Part shown: positions 55,745-63,460 of the stretch, piece after piece | How the letters are laid out: every line of letters starts with the position of its first letter | Numbering within the stretch: position 1 is the stretch's first letter | From: Streptomyces sp. SUK 48 | Lineage (GTDB): Bacteria; Actinomycetota; Actinomycetes; Streptomycetales; Streptomycetaceae | Direction of reading: 5' to 3' | Length of the DNA: 64,000 bases | Assembly (NCBI RefSeq): GCF_009650765.1 | Contig: NZ_CP045740.1 | Coordinates: 2,728,001-2,792,000 of the forward strand | Notes under the pieces: generated by a model | Database searches by the model: none | What the model saw: the letters and a program-made list of their open reading frames with translations, nothing else | Told to the model about the DNA's origin: nothing | Position numbers and translations under genes: made by a program

Positions 55745-56722
55745 TCAGAAAAGCGCCCGCGCGAGCGCCCGGCGAGCACCGATCACCCGGGGGTCCTCGG
55801 AGCCCACGACCTCGAACAGCTCCAGGAGCCGGCGACGTACCGCGTCCCGGTCGTCACCCGCCGTGCGCTGCACGGTCTCGATCAACCGCCCGAAGGCGTC
55901 CTCGACATGACCGCCCACCAGATCCAGGTCCGCGGCGGCGATCTGCGCGTCCGCGTCCTTGGGCTGATCGGCCGCCTCCCGGCGCACCTTCTGCGGGTCC
56001 ATACCCTGCACCCGGCGCAGCAACTCGGCCTGCGCGAGACCGAGTTTGGCCTCGGGGTGGGCCGGGTCGTCGGCCAGTACGTTCTGGTAGGCGGTGACCG
56101 CGCCGTCCAGGTCGCCGGCGTCCAGGGCCTGGGCGGCCGCGTTCAGGAGCGACTCGTACGGGCCCACCGGGGCCTCGGCGCCCATGCCCTGGGCACCGCC
56201 CGGCTGCGCCTCCGGGTCGACGGTCAGGCCGGTCAGACCGAAGCGCTCCTCGGCGACCTGCACCAGCTGGTCGAGGGTCCCGCGGATCTGCTCCTCACCG
56301 GCCGTCCCCTGGAACAGGGGCAGGGCCTGGCCCGCCACGACGGCGAACACCGCCGGGATGCCCTGCACCCCGAACTGCTGCATCAGCATCTGGTTGGCGT
56401 CGACGTCGATCTTGGCGAGGAGGAAGCGCCCGGCGTACTCGACGGCCAGCCGCTCCAGGACCGGGCTCAGCTGCTTGCAGGGCTGACACCACTCGGCCCA
56501 GAAGTCGATGACGACGGGCACCTCGGCGGAGCGCTGGAGGACCTCGCGCTCGAAGCCCGCCTCATCGACGTCGATGACGAGATCGGCCGGGGAGACGGCA
56601 CCCGTGCCGCCCTGCCGGGCCGCTTCGGCGCGCGTCTGCTCGGCCTTGGCCTTGGCCTCCTGGGCCGCCTTCACCGCGGCGAGGTCGACCACGCCGCTCA
56701 TGGACATGTTCCGTGGCTGCAT
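55745..56722 (-). CDS. Thioredoxin-domain protein with TPR tail (YbbN/co-chaperone type)
   Basis: This 325-residue cytoplasmic protein has an Ala/Lys-rich N-terminal helix, a thioredoxin domain (about 45-155) with the active site FWAEWCQPCKQLSPVLERL and GIPAVFAVVAGQ, and a C-terminal helical TPR-like region (about 185-325, AAAQALDAGDLDGAVTAYQNVL) as in E. coli YbbN (CnoX). It probably protects or holds client proteins under oxidative stress. WCQPC keeps both cysteines, so redox activity is possible. The start is ATG 56722 after GGAGGA. Confidence 0.9.
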   Translation of the reverse strand: MQPRNMSMSGVVDLAAVKAAQEAKAKAEQTRAEAARQGGTGAVSPADLVIDVDEAGFEREVLQRSAEVPVVIDFWAEWCQPCKQLSPVLERLAVEYAGRFLLAKIDVDANQMLMQQFGVQGIPAVFAVVAGQALPLFQGTAGEEQIRGTLDQLVQVAEERFGLTGLTVDPEAQPGGAQGMGAEAPVGPYESLLNAAAQALDAGDLDGAVTAYQNVLADDPAHPEAKLGLAQAELLRRVQGMDPQKVRREAADQPKDADAQIAAADLDLVGGHVEDAFGRLIETVQRTAGDDRDAVRRRLLELFEVVGSEDPRVIGARRALARALF

Positions 56723-56831
56723 GCGTCTATCCTCCCCTGTTCCCGCGCCTGAAGAAAAAAGCGTCGGTGTCCGGCGCCGGGTCCCCACCCGCGCCGTGCC
56801 GTTCTGCCCGCGTACGTCCGTCGCGAGCTTT

Positions 56832-56848
56832 CGCTACGACCCGTAGCG
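56832..56848. promoter_or_regulatory. Inverted repeat in trx-like/TetR divergent region
   Basis: CGCTACG-N3-CGTAGCG, 7-bp arms, lies between the divergent thioredoxin-like and TetR genes. Its size and place fit an operator for the adjacent TetR protein. Confidence 0.5.
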
Positions 56849-56930
56849 TAATGGCAATGAGGGGTCACGCGACACCGCAATCCGGTGATCTCCCTCACCA
56901 CGCCACGGATCCGGCCGCCGACGGGCCGGT

Positions 56931-56936
56931 TATGGT
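56931..56936 (+). promoter_or_regulatory. -10 box of leaderless TetR transcript
   Basis: TATGGT ends six bases before ATG 56943, and no ribosome binding site is present, as expected for a leaderless mRNA. No clear -35 box. Confidence 0.5.
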
Positions 56937-56942
56937 CGGGGG

Positions 56943-57560
56943 ATGCAGAGCCGCACCCCCGCCAGCCGCCCCGGGCGCCCCCGCAGTGCCGCCGCGGACA
57001 CCGCGATCCTGGCCGCGACCCGGGAGGCGCTGGTGGAGCTGGGCTGGTCCAAGCTCACGCTCCAGGACGTGGCGATGCGCGCCGGGGTCGCGAAGACCAC
57101 GCTCTACCGCCGCTGGGCCGGCAAGAACGAGCTGGTCGTCGACGCGGTCGCGGAACTCTTCGACGAGCTGCGGCTGCCCGACCGGGGCAGCCTGGCCGCC
57201 GACATCGAGGGCGTGGTCCTCCAGTTCGCGGCGCTCCTGGACCGCCCCGAGTGCCGCAGCGGCCTGATGGCGGTGGTCGCGGAGTCGACCCGCGACGAAC
57301 CCCTGCGCGAACGCATCCGCGCCTCGGTCGTGGAACGCCAGAAACGCCTGGTCGTCGAGGGCCGCTCGCGCGCCCAGGCCCGCGGCGAACTCCCCCCGGA
57401 ATCCGACCCGGAGGAGACCGCCCGCACCATCGACCTCACCTTCGACATGGTCGCCGGCGCCGTCGTCCACCGCACCCTGGTCAGCGGCAAACCCGCCGAC
57501 GGCCCCTGGATCCGAAGCTTCATCAGGGTCCTGCTGCTGGGGCTGTCGGCACCGGCGTAA
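56943..57560 (+). CDS. TetR/AcrR-family transcriptional regulator
   Basis: This 205-residue repressor has the helix-turn-helix DTAILAATREALVELGWSKL...MRAGVAKTTLYRRWAGKNELV at about 18-65, and a ligand domain of the TetR_C_11-like kind (about 85-195). It starts at ATG 56943, apparently leaderless. It is divergent from the thioredoxin-like gene and convergent with icmA. A CGCTACG-N3-CGTAGCG repeat upstream may be its operator. The effector is unknown. Confidence 0.9.
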   Translation: MQSRTPASRPGRPRSAAADTAILAATREALVELGWSKLTLQDVAMRAGVAKTTLYRRWAGKNELVVDAVAELFDELRLPDRGSLAADIEGVVLQFAALLDRPECRSGLMAVVAESTRDEPLRERIRASVVERQKRLVVEGRSRAQARGELPPESDPEETARTIDLTFDMVAGAVVHRTLVSGKPADGPWIRSFIRVLLLGLSAPA

Positions 57561-57596
57561 TTGCCACCGGGAACCCTTCGCGCAGAAGGCCGGAAC

Positions 57597-57620
57597 GGCC
57601 CGCGCGCGAAGGCGCGGGCC
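57597..57620. terminator. Hairpin terminator between tetR and icmA
   Basis: A 9-bp GC stem (GGCCCGCGC at 57597-57605 with 57612-57620) and a GCGAAG loop lies between two convergent genes, 10 bases from the icmA stop. Confidence 0.7.
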
Positions 57621-57629
57621 CGAGCGCCC

Positions 57630-59330
57630 TCAGAAGCCCGCCGGTTCCGTGTACGCGCCCCATTCGTCGCGCAGCAGGCCGCAGATCTCGCCGAGGGTCG
57701 CCTCCGCGCGGACCGCGGACAGCATCGGCTCGATCATGTTGGAGCCGTCCCGGGCGGCGGCGAGGAGGGCGTCCAAGCAGGTGCGTACGGCGGTCTCGTC
57801 GCGAGCCGCCCTGCGGTCGCCGAGAAGCTGGACCTGGGTCCGCTCCACCTCGTGGCCGACGCGCAGGATCTCCAGTTCGCCGGTGACGGAACCGGTGTGC
57901 GCGTTGACGCCCACGACCCTCTTCTCCCCCTTCTCCAGCGCCTGTTGGTAGCGGAAGGCGGACTCGGCGATCTCCCCGGTGAACCAGCCGTCCTCGATCC
58001 CGCGCAGAATCCCGGAGGTCATCGGCCCGATGGGATGGTGGCCGTCCGGATGAGCCGCGCGCCCCCGCTCCTCGATCTGCTCGAAGACCTTCTCCGCCGC
58101 CGCCTCGATACGGTCGGTCAGCTGCTCGACGTACCACGCGCCGCCCAGCGGATCCGCCACCCCCGCGACCCCGGTCTCCTCCAGCAGCACCTGCTGGGTG
58201 CGCAGCGCGATCTCCGCGGCCCGCTCGCTGGGCAGCGCCAGCGTCTCGTCCAGGGCGTTGGTGTGCAGCGAGTTGGTCCCGCCGAGCACCGCGGCCAGCG
58301 CCTCCACCGCGGTGCGCACCACGTTGTTGTACGGCTGCTGCGCGGTCAGCGAGACCCCGGCGGTCTGGGTGTGGAACCGCAGCCACTGCGCCTTCTCGCT
58401 CCGCGCGCCGTACACATCGCGCAGCCACCGCGCCCAGATGCGCCGCGCGGCACGGAACTTGGCGATCTCCTCGAAGAAATCCACATGGGCGTCGAAGAAG
58501 AACGACAGGCCGGGCGCGAACACGTCGACGTCCAGGCCCCGGCTCATCCCCAGCTCGACGTACCCGAACCCGTCCGCGAGCGTGTACGCCAGCTCCTGCG
58601 CGGCCGTCGCCCCCGCCTCCCGGATGTGGTACCCGGAGACCGACAGCGGCTTGTAGGCGGGGATGCCGGCCGCGCAGTACTCCATGAGGTCGCCGATCAG
58701 CCGCAGATGCGGCTCCGGCTGGAAGAGCCACTCCTTCTGGGCGATGTACTCCTTGAAGATGTCCGTCTGGAGCGTGCCGTCGAGGAGCGAGGGATCGACG
58801 CCCTGCCGCTCGGCCGCGACCAGGTACATGCAGAAGACGGGCACGGCGGGCCCGCTGATCGTCATGGACGTGGTGACCTCGCCGAGCGGGATGTCCCTGA
58901 ACAGGACCTCCATGTCGGCGGCCGAGTCGATCGCGACCCCGCAGTGCCCGACCTCGCCGAGCGAGCGCGGATCGTCCGAGTCCCGGCCCATCAGCGTGGG
59001 CATGTCGAACGCCACGGACAGCCCGCCGCCGCCCGCCGCGAGGATCATCTTGTAGCGCTCGTTGGTCTGCTCGGCGGTGCCGAACCCGGCGAACTGCCGG
59101 ATGGTCCAGGCGCGCCCGCGGTAGCCGGTCGCATGGAGCCCCCGGGTGAACGGGTACTCCCCCGGCCAGCCGATCCGCTCGAATCCCTCGTACGTGTCCC
59201 CGGGCCGCGGCCCGTACACCGGCTCCACGGGGTCCCCGGAGAGCGTGGAGAAGTCGGCGTCACGCTTGCGCGCGGCGTCGTATCGGGCCTGCCAGCGCCG
59301 GCGGCCCTCCTCGATGGCCTGAGCGTCCAT
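57630..59330 (-). CDS. icmA: Isobutyryl-CoA mutase large subunit
   Basis: This 566-residue adenosylcobalamin-dependent mutase subunit interconverts isobutyryl-CoA and n-butyryl-CoA, linking valine breakdown to fatty acid and polyketide precursors. The TIM-barrel substrate domain begins [19 protein letters not shown]. Phe80 (in RQFAGFG) and Gln198 (in EYIAQKE) are the residues that replace the Tyr and Arg of methylmalonyl-CoA mutase, and the length equals that of known IcmA. The small cobalamin-binding partner IcmB is not in this window. The start is ATG 59330. An 18-bp palindrome lies 12 bases upstream. Confidence 0.92.
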   Translation of the reverse strand: MDAQAIEEGRRRWQARYDAARKRDADFSTLSGDPVEPVYGPRPGDTYEGFERIGWPGEYPFTRGLHATGYRGRAWTIRQFAGFGTAEQTNERYKMILAAGGGGLSVAFDMPTLMGRDSDDPRSLGEVGHCGVAIDSAADMEVLFRDIPLGEVTTSMTISGPAVPVFCMYLVAAERQGVDPSLLDGTLQTDIFKEYIAQKEWLFQPEPHLRLIGDLMEYCAAGIPAYKPLSVSGYHIREAGATAAQELAYTLADGFGYVELGMSRGLDVDVFAPGLSFFFDAHVDFFEEIAKFRAARRIWARWLRDVYGARSEKAQWLRFHTQTAGVSLTAQQPYNNVVRTAVEALAAVLGGTNSLHTNALDETLALPSERAAEIALRTQQVLLEETGVAGVADPLGGAWYVEQLTDRIEAAAEKVFEQIEERGRAAHPDGHHPIGPMTSGILRGIEDGWFTGEIAESAFRYQQALEKGEKRVVGVNAHTGSVTGELEILRVGHEVERTQVQLLGDRRAARDETAVRTCLDALLAAARDGSNMIEPMLSAVRAEATLGEICGLLRDEWGAYTEPAGF

Positions 59331-59341
59331 ACCATCGAATT

Positions 59342-59359
59342 TACTTGGACGTCCTAGTA
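59342..59359 (-). promoter_or_regulatory. Operator-like palindrome upstream of icmA
   Basis: TACTTGGACGTCCTAGTA is an 18-bp inverted repeat with one mismatched pair around a GGACGTCC core, 12 bases upstream of the icmA ATG. It would cover the promoter or leader of icmA, so a repressor or activator site is likely. Confidence 0.65.
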
Positions 59360-59374
59360 CCTGTCGATGGCAAA

Positions 59375-59400
59375 GCCGCCGTACGGGTGGGTACGGCGGC
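59375..59400 (-). terminator. Hairpin terminator after DUF3817 gene
   Basis: GCCGCCGTAC (59375-59384) and its complement (59391-59400) form a 10-bp stem with a six-base loop, 23 bases past the DUF3817 stop, separating it from icmA. Confidence 0.7.
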
Positions 59401-59422
59401 TGCGACCCCTGACGGCCGGGAC

Positions 59423-59764
59423 CTACACCTCGGCGACGGCCGGGGCGGTACGGCCGGCGATCTTGCCGTCCAGCTCCCGGCTGATCTTCCGCTCCACGAA
59501 GAAGGCGGCGGTCGGGATGGTGCCCGCGAGCAGCACCCACAGCTGCTTGCCGACCGGCCACTTCGCCTTGGAGCCCAGGTCGAAGGCGAAGACCAGGTAG
59601 ACGACGTACAGCCAGCCGTGGGCGATGGCGACGACACGGGTCAGGTCGGCCGCGCCGCTGATGTCCAGCCCGTACTTCGCGATCATGCTCAGGCACAGGA
59701 GCACCAGCAGGACACCCGTGGTGTAGGCCATGACGCGGTAGCGGGTCAGCACGCTTTTCTTCAT
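59423..59764 (-). CDS. DUF3817 membrane protein (first copy)
   Basis: This 113-residue membrane protein has three hydrophobic segments: YRVMAYTTGVLLVLLCLSM, VAIAHGWLYVVYLVFAFDLG and LWVLLAGTIPTAAFFVERKI. The HGWLYVVYLVFAFDL and P-T-F-ERK ends are typical of DUF3817, function unknown. ATG 59764 is chosen, with GTG 59782 possible. It follows the MarR gene by 43 bases on the same strand, so co-transcription is likely. A paralogue lies at 62230-62574. Confidence 0.85.
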   Translation of the reverse strand: MKKSVLTRYRVMAYTTGVLLVLLCLSMIAKYGLDISGAADLTRVVAIAHGWLYVVYLVFAFDLGSKAKWPVGKQLWVLLAGTIPTAAFFVERKISRELDGKIAGRTAPAVAEV

Positions 59765-59807
59765 GGAGTCGAGCGTAACCACCCGTTCCGGGAGATCTTG
59801 GCGGGGG

Positions 59808-60317
59808 TCACCCCTCGTCGAAGTCCAGCGCCGCGACCCGCAGCGGCCGGAACATCGCGAAGATCTCCCGGCACTCCTCCGCGTCGTACGCCCCGAGCCC
59901 GAAGTCCATGGCCATCAGGTCGCGGGAGGCCGCGTCGACCACCTCGCGGCCCTTGTCGGTGATCACGGCGAGGGTGCCGCGCCCGTCCTTGGGGTTGGGC
60001 CGCTTGGCGACCAGGCCCGACTTCACCAGCCGGTCGACGGTGTTCGTCACGGAGGTGGGATGCACCATGAGCCGCTCGCCGATCTTGGACATCGGCAGCT
60101 CGCCGGCCTTGGAGAAGGTGAGCAGCACCAGCGCCTCGTAGCGGGCGAACGTCAGCCCGTACGGCTTGACCACCGCGTCCACCTCGGCGAGCAGGATCTG
60201 CTGGGCCCGCATGATCGAGGTGATCGCGGCCATGGAGGGCACGTTGCCCCAGCGCTGCTGCCACAGCTCGTCGGCGCGGGCGATGGGGTCGAACGGGAGG
60301 CTGAGAGGCTTCGGCAC
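59808..60317 (-). CDS. MarR-family transcriptional regulator
   Basis: This 169-residue winged-helix regulator has a typical core: LTFARYEALVLLTFSKAGELPMSKIGERLMVHPTSVTNTVDRLVKSGLVAKRPNPKDGRGTLAVIT in parts, with the wing residues DGRGT. The start is GTG 60317. The downstream DUF3817 gene is probably in the same transcript. The ligand is unknown. Confidence 0.93.
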   Translation of the reverse strand: MPKPLSLPFDPIARADELWQQRWGNVPSMAAITSIMRAQQILLAEVDAVVKPYGLTFARYEALVLLTFSKAGELPMSKIGERLMVHPTSVTNTVDRLVKSGLVAKRPNPKDGRGTLAVITDKGREVVDAASRDLMAMDFGLGAYDAEECREIFAMFRPLRVAALDFDEG

Positions 60318-60416
60318 GTCATCAGACCCTACCGGCCGGTCATATGCCGGTCAGCTCCGTCTCATCTTTCGGCCATCGCGGGCCGTTCCCGCCCGGCCCG
60401 CACCGGGCCGGCGCGG

Positions 60417-61063
60417 TCACCGCCCGGCCCGCCGCAGCCGATGCCGCACGGCCCGCTGCGCCACCGGCCCCAGCTCCTCCAGCGCGGCCACCAGCGCGGC
60501 CAGCTGGTCCAGCGCCTCCAGCGCCGCCCGCGCCCCCTCCTCGTCGGCCCCCTCGTACAGCTCGATCCCGACGAACGACGCGGCCACCGCCCGCGCGAGC
60601 CCCGCCGGGTCGACGAACTCGGCGACCGGGGTCGCGGCGAGCAGCCGGGTGAGCACCTGTTCGATCTCGGCGATCCACAGCCGCAGCCCCGCCGCGGTCG
60701 CGGGCCCGAGCGCCGCGTGCGTGGGGCGCCGGCGAGCAGCTGGCCGAGGAGGGCGACATGGCCGCCGTCCCGCTCGTGCTCGTGGATCTCCCGGCCGACG
60801 GCGAGCAGCTCGGACAGGGAGGTGACCGCGGCGAGCCGTTCGCGGTAGCGGGCGACCGCCTGCTCCGCGCCGTACCGGCAGGCCGCCGCGAGCAGCTCGT
60901 CCACCGTGCCGAAGTGGTAGAAGACCAGCGCCTGGTTGACGCCGGCGGCCGCGGCCACCGTACGGGCCGAGGTCTTGGCGATGCCCTGCTCGGTGAGCGT
61001 GCGCAGGGCGCCCTCCAGCAGCTTGGTCTTGGTCTCCCGGGCCTTCGCCGTCTCGGGGCTCAC
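60417..61063 (-). pseudogene. TetR-family regulator, frameshifted
   Basis: The first frame (GTG 61063) reads a complete helix-turn-helix (LTEQGIAKTSARTVAAAAGVNQALVFYHFGTVDELL in parts) up to ALLGQLLAGAP. The rest of the ligand domain (VLTRLLAATPVAEFVDPAGL...) is in another frame. Adding one base to the run of four C (minus strand; G at 60723-60726) restores a 215-residue protein with THAALGPATAAGLRLWIAEIEQ at the join. The start overlaps the SRPBCC stop (GTGA). The break is probably a sequencing artefact. It likely binds the TGAGCG-type palindromes upstream of the SRPBCC gene. Confidence 0.88.
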
Positions 61064-61824
61064 GCGGGGGCCTCCACGCGCTTCTGGAGGGTGCGCAGCA
61101 GCCGCGGGGCCCGGATCCTTGTGGCGGGGGCGCGCAGGCAGCGGCGGGCGGCCGGGGTGCAGTCGAGCGGCGACTTGAACAGGGCGAGGCAGACGGCGGC
61201 GAGCAGCAGCACCGGGCACAGGTAGGCCATGGCGGCGGCGAACGATCCGAACAGGCGCATCAGCCGCTCCAGGCGCAGCCCGCCGAGGCACGCGGCGAGC
61301 AGCAGGACGCGTACGGCGATCTCGGCGAGCCAGTTGCACAGGGCGCGCTCGGGGGTGATGCCGCGCTCCAGCCAGAGCCGGAGCCGGTCGAAGGACCAGG
61401 CGGTGGCCCAGTCGAGCAGCGGGCGCACCAGGAGGCGGTCGGCGGCGGCGCCGAGGGCTCCGCCGCGGGGGCGGTAGTCGTAGCCGGTGAGGAAGCGCAC
61501 GCCCCGGTCGTCGGGGACGTAGCGCCAGTAGCCGCTGCCCTCGGCGATCAGGCCGAGGGGGTGGGTGGAGGAGAAGCACAGGGCGGAGGTGCGGGTGCCG
61601 TCGGGGCGTTCCTTCTCGCCGGCCGAGACGCCGGTGCCGGAGAGGGTGAGGAAGGGGGGCAGGCGCGCGGTGAACCGGAAGGGGCGCGGCTCGCCGGGGT
61701 CGCTCGGGAGGTGGTGGAGCTCGGTGACGAGCAGGTACCAGCGCCGGTGCAGGACGGGGTCCTGGGTGTGCGCCCACAGCCGGTCGAGGTCGGCGCGTAT
61801 GTGTGTCTCCGTATAGAGACCCAT
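61060..61824 (-). CDS. SRPBCC-family membrane protein
   Basis: This 254-residue protein has a START/SRPBCC-like first half (MGLYTETHIRADLDRLWAHTQDP...RRWYLLVTELHHLP, with RFLTGYDYRPRGG). A hydrophobic second half (about 175-225, LAEIAVRVLLLAACLGGLRLE and AMAYLCPVLLLAAVCLALF) probably sits in the membrane. A lipid or hydrophobic-ligand role is typical of the fold; the specific function is unknown. ATG 61824 has GGGGGA upstream. It is the first gene of an operon with the TetR gene and is preceded by two TetR-type palindromes. Confidence 0.75.
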   Translation of the reverse strand: MGLYTETHIRADLDRLWAHTQDPVLHRRWYLLVTELHHLPSDPGEPRPFRFTARLPPFLTLSGTGVSAGEKERPDGTRTSALCFSSTHPLGLIAEGSGYWRYVPDDRGVRFLTGYDYRPRGGALGAAADRLLVRPLLDWATAWSFDRLRLWLERGITPERALCNWLAEIAVRVLLLAACLGGLRLERLMRLFGSFAAAMAYLCPVLLLAAVCLALFKSPLDCTPAARRCLRAPATRIRAPRLLRTLQKRVEAPA

Positions 61825-61849
61825 GGTGTTCCCCCACGTCAGGCCGCTG

Positions 61850-61911
61850 CTCGAGTGACCGCTCAAAGGATCTTCGAGAAGAAGGTACTTCCCTTTGAGC
61901 GATCGCTCAAA
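61850..61911. promoter_or_regulatory. Two TetR-type operators upstream of SRPBCC-tetR operon
   Basis: The perfect 18-bp palindrome TTTGAGCGATCGCTCAAA lies at 61894-61911, and a copy matching it at 14 of 18 positions lies at 61850-61867, with 44 bases between their starts. Both are just upstream of the SRPBCC start. The perfect copy overlaps the stop codon and last codons of the MTH1187-family gene. Confidence 0.8.
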
Positions 61912-62233
61912 ACCGCTGCCCGCCAGGTGGTGGCCGGCTAGCCCCCAGGTGGCGTTCGACCGTCTCCACCTTGGAGGTGAGGCCGTCGGTGACACCGGGC
62001 CGGATGTCGGCCTTGAGGACGAGGGAGACGCGCGGGGCGCGCTCCTCGACGACGGCGACGGCGCGCCGGACGACGTCCATGACCTCGTCCCAGCTGTCGC
62101 CCTCGATCGAGGTGAACATGGCGTCGGTGCGGTTCGGCAGGCCGGACTCGCGGACCACGCGGACGGCGTCGGCGACGTACTCCCCGACGTCCTCGCCGAC
62201 GCCGAGGGGCGTCACGGAGAAGGCGACGATCAT
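61907..62233 (-). CDS. MTH1187/YkoF-type thiamine-binding family protein
   Basis: This small protein of 108 residues belongs to the MTH1187 (DUF77) family, with a ferredoxin-like fold that tetramerises and is thought to bind thiamine-like ligands. It opens [24 protein letters not shown] and has [22 protein letters not shown] and [15 protein letters not shown] 62233 overlaps the stop of the DUF3817 gene (ATGA). Its last codons form half of a TetR-type palindrome. Confidence 0.88.
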   Translation of the reverse strand: MIVAFSVTPLGVGEDVGEYVADAVRVVRESGLPNRTDAMFTSIEGDSWDEVMDVVRRAVAVVEERAPRVSLVLKADIRPGVTDGLTSKVETVERHLGASRPPPGGQRF

Positions 62234-62574
62234 GCGCTCATGACCCCTTCCTTGCGGGCGCGGGCGGCGATCACGGCGTCCTCGGCCTCGCGGCGCAGCT
62301 TGCGCTCGGCGAAGAAGCCGCCGGTGGGCAGCACCGAGAGGACGAAGTAGAGGGCGGCGGTGCCGAGGCTCCACCTGGCGCGGTTCCAGGCGTCGGCCCA
62401 GAAGAGCACGTACAGGACGAACAGGACACCGTGGATCGCGCCCATCACGGGCACCGCGTTGAAGTCCGTGGTCCGCTTCAGCACGGAGCAGACGAGCAGG
62501 ACGATGAAGGACACGGCCTCGGGTGCGGAGACGAGGCGGAGGCGGCGGATGGCGGTGGCGGTCTTGATGTCCAC
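62230..62574 (-). CDS. DUF3817 membrane protein (second copy)
   Basis: This 114-residue protein is a paralogue of the 59423-59764 product. It has three hydrophobic segments ([56 protein letters not shown]) and the same HG...VLYVLF...P-T-FF-ERK pattern. The start is GTG 62574. It is translationally coupled to the MTH1187 gene. Function unknown. Confidence 0.85.
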   Translation of the reverse strand: MDIKTATAIRRLRLVSAPEAVSFIVLLVCSVLKRTTDFNAVPVMGAIHGVLFVLYVLFWADAWNRARWSLGTAALYFVLSVLPTGGFFAERKLRREAEDAVIAARARKEGVMSA

Positions 62575-62807
62575 GGGTCACCTTCGGTGGGAGTTGCGAG
62601 GAGTGGCGGCCGACCGGGTCCGGCGGTCGCCGGTCCGGGGGTGCCGGCCCGGGGTCGCCGGTCCGGCGGTTACGGAGCGCCGTCGGGGGCTACCGGTTTG
62701 TGAACGCACGCACAAGCGTGCCGCCATTGTGGCAAACGGCGCCCCTGGGGGTCCGCTCAGGGTGCGGCTCCACCCGCGGGTGCTGTTCGGTCCACCCGCG
62801 TCGGCGC

Positions 62808-62813
62808 TACGTT
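62808..62813 (+). promoter_or_regulatory. -10 box of leaderless AIM24 transcript
   Basis: TACGTT ends seven bases before GTG 62821 and no ribosome binding site is visible, consistent with a leaderless mRNA for the first AIM24 gene. Confidence 0.45.
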
Positions 62814-62820
62814 TCCCAGC

Positions 62821-63459
62821 GTGGCGATGTTCCGATTGCAAGGCAGCAAGGTGCTCGCCGTCGAGATGACCGGGGACGCCGTGAAGGCGAAGAACGGCTC
62901 GATGGTCGCGTACGACGGGCAGATGACCTTCAAGAAACTCACCGGGGGCGGCGACGGGCTGCGCGGGATGGTGACCCGCCGGCTGACCGGTGAGCAGATG
63001 GCGGTGATGGAGGTGAAGGGACACGGGACCTGCTGGTTCGCCGACCGGGCGACCGAGATCAACCTGGTGCGCCTCCAGGGCGAGAAGCTGTACGTGGAGT
63101 CGAGCAACCTGCTGGTGACGGACGCGGCGCTGCGTACGGGCACCACCTTCACCGGGCTGCGCGGCGCCTCCCAGGGCAACGGCCTGTTCACCACGACGGT
63201 GGAGGGGCACGGCCAGGCGGCGATCATGTCGGACGGTCCGGCGGTGGCGCTGCGGGTCAGCCCCCAGTACCCGCTGACCGTCGACCCGGGGGCCTATATC
63301 GCCCATCAGGGCGAGGTCCGGCAGTCCTTCCAGTCCGGTGTGACGTTCCGCACCTTCGTCGGGGAGGGCGGCGGCGAGGCGTTCCAGATCCGCTTCGAGG
63401 GGGACGGCCTGGTCTATGTGCAGCCGAGCGAGCGGAACACGATCGCGGGGGACCTGTGA
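62821..63459 (+). CDS. AIM24 family protein (first of pair)
   Basis: This 212-residue beta-rich protein of the AIM24/TerD-associated kind opens with FRLQGSKVLAVEMTGDAVKAKNGSMVAYDGQMTFKK in parts. It has repeated Gly/Asp turns (GHGTCWFADRATEINLV, GLFTTTVEGHGQAAIMSDGP) and YIAHQGEVRQSFQSGVTF near the end. It probably forms a double-stranded beta-helix barrel; the bacterial role is not defined. It starts at GTG 62821 or ATG 62827. A second AIM24 gene starts one base after its stop. Confidence 0.85.
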   Translation: MAMFRLQGSKVLAVEMTGDAVKAKNGSMVAYDGQMTFKKLTGGGDGLRGMVTRRLTGEQMAVMEVKGHGTCWFADRATEINLVRLQGEKLYVESSNLLVTDAALRTGTTFTGLRGASQGNGLFTTTVEGHGQAAIMSDGPAVALRVSPQYPLTVDPGAYIAHQGEVRQSFQSGVTFRTFVGEGGGEAFQIRFEGDGLVYVQPSERNTIAGDL

Positions 63460-63460
63460 G

